From MED-G116 sp038147495 (GTDB taxonomy: Bacteria; Pseudomonadota; Alphaproteobacteria; Puniceispirillales; Puniceispirillaceae), in contig JAYQTT010000016.1 in assembly GCA_038147495.1 (NCBI GenBank), positions 310,001 to 374,000 on the forward strand: 64,000 nt of DNA, read 5' to 3'. Below, piece by piece: positions 62,676 through 64,000 of the stretch. A program made the translations under genes and the position numbers. The notes below the pieces were generated by a model, which was not told the DNA's origin, did not search any database, and worked only from the letters and a program-made list of their open reading frames with translations. Within the stretch, counting starts at the first letter, position 1. Each line of letters starts with the position of its first letter.

Positions 62676-64000
62676 TCAATATGCCGCCGCCCACCCATCA
62701 CGGCGCGGGTCGCTGCCAGCCATCATTGTTCCACTTTCTAATAGTCGAATGCAGGCCACGCTACAGGGGCCAGCAAGTGGAGCCACGATTTTTATGTCAT
62801 GGCCGCGCTGCTCAAGATCTCTCAACACGTCGCTGTCAATACCGCGCTCTAGAGTCAGGCATGAGTTTCCGTCATGCGGCCAATTGGCTGCTTGATTTGG
62901 CTGGGAACTTGTCCATCGAGCAACTTCCACGGCCTGTTGTGGATCAAAGCCATAATCCATCAAGGCGACCGCAACCTGAAAATTGATCTGAACCTGATTA
63001 TCTGCGCCTGGTGTGCCAAACACCCCCCACAACTTGCCGTTTTGAGTGATGATAGGGGCGTTCATCGTGTGCCTGACACGCTTGCCGGGACGCAGCAAAT
63101 TGGGGTGTTCATCGTCAAGGTGCCAATATGCCATCCTATTATTGAATAATATGCCGGTTTTTGAACCGGTGACACCTGAACCAAACGCACTGTTTATGCT
63201 TTGTATTGCAGAAACAGCATTCCCGTCTTTGTCAATGATGCAGAAATACGTGGTATTCGCGGATTTTTGTTGGCCGTGCACCAATGGAATTTTCGATGAT
63301 ATTGACATGTCGATCGTTGCTGCCTTGCTTGACGCATGGTCTTTGCAAAGAAGTTCTCCAACGTTTGTATCGGTAAACCGTGGATCGGTTCCATAGTGCT
63401 CACGATCAAGAAAGGCGCGCTTTTTTATCTCTACCATCAGATGAATGAGGTCTGCTGAGCCATAATCAAAGTTTGTGATGTCGAATTGTTCGAGGATTTT
63501 TAATTCTTGCAGAAATACAAAGCCTGTGGAATTCGGCGGCGTTTGGAAAATCTCAAACCCCCGATAGGTTGTGCTGATTGAGCGCTGGGTTTCGGGGTGG
63601 AAATTTGCAAAATCTGAGTCAGTGAGCATCAGTCCGCTAGATTGAGCATCCTCACTTAATATTCTTGCCAATGCGCCTCGGTAAAATCCATCTCCACCGT
63701 CATCACCTAATTGCCGCAAACTGCTTGCGAGTTGCGGCTGAATAATTTTTGCACCAACGGCCGGGACACTGCCATCATCGGTAAATATTTTTCTACTGAC
63801 TGGGTTGGCATTAAGCTTTCCGAGGTTGCCTTCGGCAAATGTCTGGTAGGCGCGGGTGACGAAAAATCCGCTATCTGCAAGCTCAGCCGCAGCGTTACAT
63901 AACAGTGACCAGCTTTGTGTTCCATGGTTCTGATGAAGCGCCGATAACCCGCCGACAAGACCGGGCGTTGAGGTGCTGAGTGGGCCCGATATTGGAATGC
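62676..64000 (-). CDS. ggt: gamma-glutamyltransferase, C-terminal part
   Basis: The gene starts beyond the right edge; about 440 C-terminal residues are visible. It cleaves the gamma-glutamyl bond of glutathione and related amides after self-cleavage at a Thr. The reading is open to the edge with no frame break. The catalytic Thr lies in SANTTYFCIIDKDGNAVSAI, where the position usually His in TTHFS is Tyr. The C-terminal GSDPRRDGWAAAY is typical. It precedes the peptide-type transporter in the same direction, like gamma-glutamyl compound uptake systems. The signal peptide is outside the window. Confidence 0.87.
   Translation of the reverse strand, partial: IPISGPLSTSTPGLVGGLSALHQNHGTQSWSLLCNAAAELADSGFFVTRAYQTFAEGNLGKLNANPVSRKIFTDDGSVPAVGAKIIQPQLASSLRQLGDDGGDGFYRGALARILSEDAQSSGLMLTDSDFANFHPETQRSISTTYRGFEIFQTPPNSTGFVFLQELKILEQFDITNFDYGSADLIHLMVEIKKRAFLDREHYGTDPRFTDTNVGELLCKDHASSKAATIDMSISSKIPLVHGQQKSANTTYFCIIDKDGNAVSAIQSINSAFGSGVTGSKTGILFNNRMAYWHLDDEHPNLLRPGKRVRHTMNAPIITQNGKLWGVFGTPGADNQVQINFQVAVALMDYGFDPQQAVEVARWTSSQPNQAANWPHDGNSCLTLERGIDSDVLRDLEQRGHDIKIVAPLAGPCSVACIRLLESGTMMAGSDPRRDGWAAAY

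Noticed and set aside
62676..64000. Possible frame break in gamma-glutamyltransferase
   Set aside because: Reading by hand shows the frame stays open to the window edge; the apparent start at 63719 is only an internal codon.
46436..64000. Prophage or integrative element
   Set aside because: No integrase, transposase, phage structural or conjugation gene was found, so the block is described only as a catabolic island with one abrupt edge.

Overview
The window looks like the replication-origin region of a marine alphaproteobacterium, most likely of the SAR116 (Puniceispirillales) type. That placement is inference from gene content: the alphaproteobacterial origin neighbourhood (secB-fxsA-timA on one side, ppsR-maf-coaE-dnaQ, then hemE-hemJ-rho-mnmE-mnmG-rsmG-parA-parB), a CcrM-type adenine methyltransferase, two-BON-domain and DUF3576 lipoproteins, and a DmdA-like protein. 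No rRNA, CRISPR array, transposase or integrase was found. One tRNA gene (Gln) is present.

Layout. 1-10.9 kb: housekeeping genes (rsmI 3' end, yraN, BON lipoprotein, gshB, comM, HIT, GNAT, XRE, Smr, timA, fxsA, secB, dnaQ, coaE, maf, ppsR). 10.86-11.26 kb: non-coding, AT-rich, with consensus DnaA boxes; this is the likely chromosome origin. 11.3-20.4 kb: hemE to parB, with two perfect 16-bp parS sites inside coding sequence. 20.4-26.2 kb: holA, lptE, leuS, a DUF3576 lipoprotein and a frameshifted porin. 26.3-31.5 kb: two glycosyltransferase-like genes, yggS, ribA and an OmpR-type regulator. 31.6-45.8 kb: tRNA-Gln, an STT3/PglB-type oligosaccharyltransferase, ispE, a TPR lipoprotein, etf-qo (frameshifted), udg, slt, moaB, rnhB, ccrM, a membrane sugar-phosphate transferase (frameshifted) and apt.

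At about 46.4 kb a malate synthase G gene stops abruptly, with only its C-terminal third left. From there to the window end the content is catabolic: a 2-hydroxyacid oxidase, a ThDP-dependent enzyme, a transthyretin-like protein, a DmdA/GcvT-like protein, an Ldh2-type dehydrogenase, a nitroreductase and an N,N-dimethylformamidase-like large subunit on the plus strand. Facing them on the minus strand is a run of gamma-glutamyltransferase, a complete oligopeptide-type ABC transporter and an amidase. Together they suggest uptake and breakdown of gamma-glutamyl, peptide or N-substituted amide compounds, but the substrate is not visible.

Sequence quality caution: at least eight single-base frame breaks fall in otherwise conserved genes (porin, etf-qo, sugar transferase, ThDP enzyme, nitroreductase). 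Several lie in short homopolymers and the reading continues cleanly in another frame, so many are probably sequence errors rather than real gene death.
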